Source: Flavivirga eckloniae (GTDB lineage: Bacteria; Bacteroidota; Bacteroidia; Flavobacteriales; Flavobacteriaceae). Taken from it: 64,000 nt of DNA. The stretch is taken from NCBI RefSeq assembly GCF_002886045.1, contig NZ_CP025791.1, forward strand, positions 124,001-188,000. Direction: 5' to 3'. This document shows, one piece after another, positions 62,502-64,000 of the stretch (position 1 is its first letter; each line of letters starts with the position of its first letter). The position numbers were made by a program, and so were the translations under genes. Below the pieces are notes generated by a model. That model saw only the letters and a list, made by a program, of their open reading frames with translations, was not told the origin of the DNA and ran no database searches.

Positions 62502-64000
62502 ACCTCTCCTTCTAAGTCAGCTTCGACTACATTAATAACTTCAACATTGTTTATTGCTCTTAATTCGTCGTATAGACGACCTGTATTAGTTCTTACCGTT
62601 TCTTCAATATTAAGGACTAGTGAGAAATTAAATTCTGTTGGATAATTCTCAATCTGAGATGCCATAATTTGATTTGACAATAGAGCTTGTACTGCTAATT
62701 TAAAGGTTTTCCCTTCACTTCTCAGTTGTGCAACATCAACATTAAATTCAATTTTTTGAACATTACTATAAGGTGCTGGAGTAGATTTATCTCTTGCAGA
62801 TTGAGACCAGCTTAATGTAGTTCGTAACTTTGAGTTTAGCACTCGTTGCACTCGGTTAATATCATCTGAAGAATGATTCTTGAAAATACTAAATGCCATA
62901 TGCACAGGACAATATGTTAATTGATTGTGCTGTAATGGTAAAAAGCTAAAGCATAATGTAGCTGTTATTTTAAGTACCCGATTAGTCTTACCTAGACTTG
63001 TTGAAATTAGGTAATCTGGAAAGTTTATAGGGTATATCTTTTGTTCACCGCTTTGGATACTGTCTTCCAATATCATTGTTGCACTATTCTCATCTGAAAA
63101 AATAGTCCTATTAGCATCAATAAGTCCATAGCCAGAAGTTCTATTAAGCAAAGATTTGTTTACATCTGGATACGCTATGCTTTTTAGAGATGCTCCATTA
63201 ATAATCAATGCTTTTAATGTTTGTGATTTTAAATCTGGATAGATAGTTTTAAGTTTTGCAGCAAGATTAGCCGTAAGAGGTGCTGCTAGACTTGTACCTA
63301 CTTCTTTTGTATATCCTAAAGCAGGATTAGATGATAATACAGATATAGCTGCATTATCCATAAAATCTATTGTGGTAGGATTGTAGAATCCATAATCTCC
63401 ACCACCTTCGATAACATCTGGCTTAAAAAGATTTTTATTACGTTTCTTAGCAGAATATATGGCAGCAAGGTCAATATGACCTGTTCGAGAATAGATAGCA
63501 GGAAACTCTTTACCTGATGCGATACCGTTAAACACACCACCATATAAACCATCTGCAGCTGCACCTACAGTCATATTATTCATTGAGTCAGCTGGCGTAT
63601 TTAAGTTGGTGTGCTCATTATTAAAGTAATTTAAGTCATAATCAACATTTTCATTCATTGCTTGACTATTGTTCCCAATACTTATAAAAATTAGGCTATC
63701 AGTTTCGTGTGCAAATTTATCCAGTTCATATGTGTAATTAGAGAATGTTTCGTTCGTTTTCTTATGAGTTTTATAACAAATGGTTAAGACAAAAACACCC
63801 AATTCAGGGTATTTTTCTTTCGCTTTATAAAGCAATTCAATTACCTTTTTTTCAGAAAGATAGCCATCACCACTGCCTATTAATTTAATAGATAGCAGCT
63901 TTGCGTCTGCGGTTATTTCACCTTCAAAGTTATTACTATGATTGTGTCTTCCTAATGCTGCCAGTGCTGCTACCATTGTACCATGTCCATCATTACCACA
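62498..64000 (-). CDS. Subtilisin-like (S8) serine protease, IetS-like, 5' end beyond the window
   Basis: The frame stays open to the right edge, so the N-terminal part is missing. Visible are the catalytic His in NDGHGTMVAALAALG (codon at 63983-63985), the oxyanion Asn in FISIGNNSQ and the nucleophile Ser in GTSLAAP (codon at 63290-63292). The catalytic Asp must lie outside the window. KPDVIEGGGDYG is of the form seen in IetS-type proteases. About 260 residues follow the Ser, a C-terminal domain with no known name. No secretion signal can be judged. Confidence 0.85.
   Translation of the reverse strand, partial: CGNDGHGTMVAALAALGRHNHSNNFEGEITADAKLLSIKLIGSGDGYLSEKKVIELLYKAKEKYPELGVFVLTICYKTHKKTNETFSNYTYELDKFAHETDSLIFISIGNNSQAMNENVDYDLNYFNNEHTNLNTPADSMNNMTVGAAADGLYGGVFNGIASGKEFPAIYSRTGHIDLAAIYSAKKRNKNLFKPDVIEGGGDYGFYNPTTIDFMDNAAISVLSSNPALGYTKEVGTSLAAPLTANLAAKLKTIYPDLKSQTLKALIINGASLKSIAYPDVNKSLLNRTSGYGLIDANRTIFSDENSATMILEDSIQSGEQKIYPINFPDYLISTSLGKTNRVLKITATLCFSFLPLQHNQLTYCPVHMAFSIFKNHSSDDINRVQRVLNSKLRTTLSWSQSARDKSTPAPYSNVQKIEFNVDVAQLRSEGKTFKLAVQALLSNQIMASQIENYPTEFNFSLVLNIEETVRTNTGRLYDELRAINNVEVINVVEADLEGEV

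Noticed and set aside
1-64000. tRNA, rRNA, CRISPR arrays and intact insertion sequences
   Set aside because: No cloverleaf-like segment, spaced direct-repeat array or transposase gene was recognised on reading both strands; a dedicated search could still find a diverged tRNA or small RNA.

Overview
The window is AT-rich DNA from a marine or soil-type Flavobacteriaceae (Bacteroidota). The evidence is: many matches to the Bacteroidota -7 promoter box (TAnnTTTG) just upstream of starts; a PorX regulator and an orphan sorting domain of the type IX secretion system; an LpxC-FabZ fusion; SusC/FhuA-style TonB receptors with an N-terminal carboxypeptidase-regulatory domain; and many Cys-lipobox lipoproteins. 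No genus can be assigned from sequence alone.

Layout. 0-5 kb: proline dehydrogenase, then the end of a polysaccharide locus (CapD-like dehydratase, initiating sugar transferase), a small membrane protein and an alanine dehydrogenase-like enzyme. 5-10 kb: a TonB-dependent outer membrane protein, a small exported peptide overlapping a membrane protein, tsaE and porX. 10-17 kb: HD hydrolase and a lipid A/elongation cluster, lpxD - lpxC/fabZ - lpxA - efp - second lpxD-like - sucD. 17-26 kb: two lipoproteins, fabG, an exported protein, a VWA-like membrane protein, a prohibitin, a membrane LytTR regulator, a small exported protein and a GH5 lipoprotein. 26-34 kb: a complete histidine operon (hisG, a GNAT gene, hisD, C, B, H, A, F, IE) preceded by a recognisable his leader peptide and attenuator. 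34-38.5 kb: small exported proteins, a palindromic repeat cluster, truA and a DUF2461 gene. 38.5-45 kb (minus strand): an ABC ATPase, a FhuA-like TonB receptor and two ABC permeases in one tight operon, with a Cys/His-rich small protein upstream. 45-48.6 kb: a conserved small protein, an SDR and its TetR regulator with two matching operators, DUF72 and a thioesterase. 48.9-53.6 kb: leuC-leuD-leuA-like-leuB. 53.7-58.9 kb (minus): a secreted hydrolase, exported proteins, an orphan T9SS sorting domain, an MscS channel, DUF3817 and a DedA-like protein.

From about 58.9 kb the character changes. About 1.2 kb of non-coding DNA full of inverted and direct repeats leads into a defence-like accessory locus: an XRE regulator with a partner protein, a small coiled-coil protein, an AAA+ ATPase and a subtilisin-like serine protease that runs off the right edge. 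The ATPase/protease pair resembles the Iet (IetA/IetS) anti-phage or toxin-antitoxin type, but here the two genes are convergent and share a TTAA for both stop codons. This is the most interesting part of the window.

No rRNA, tRNA, CRISPR array or intact insertion sequence was recognised.
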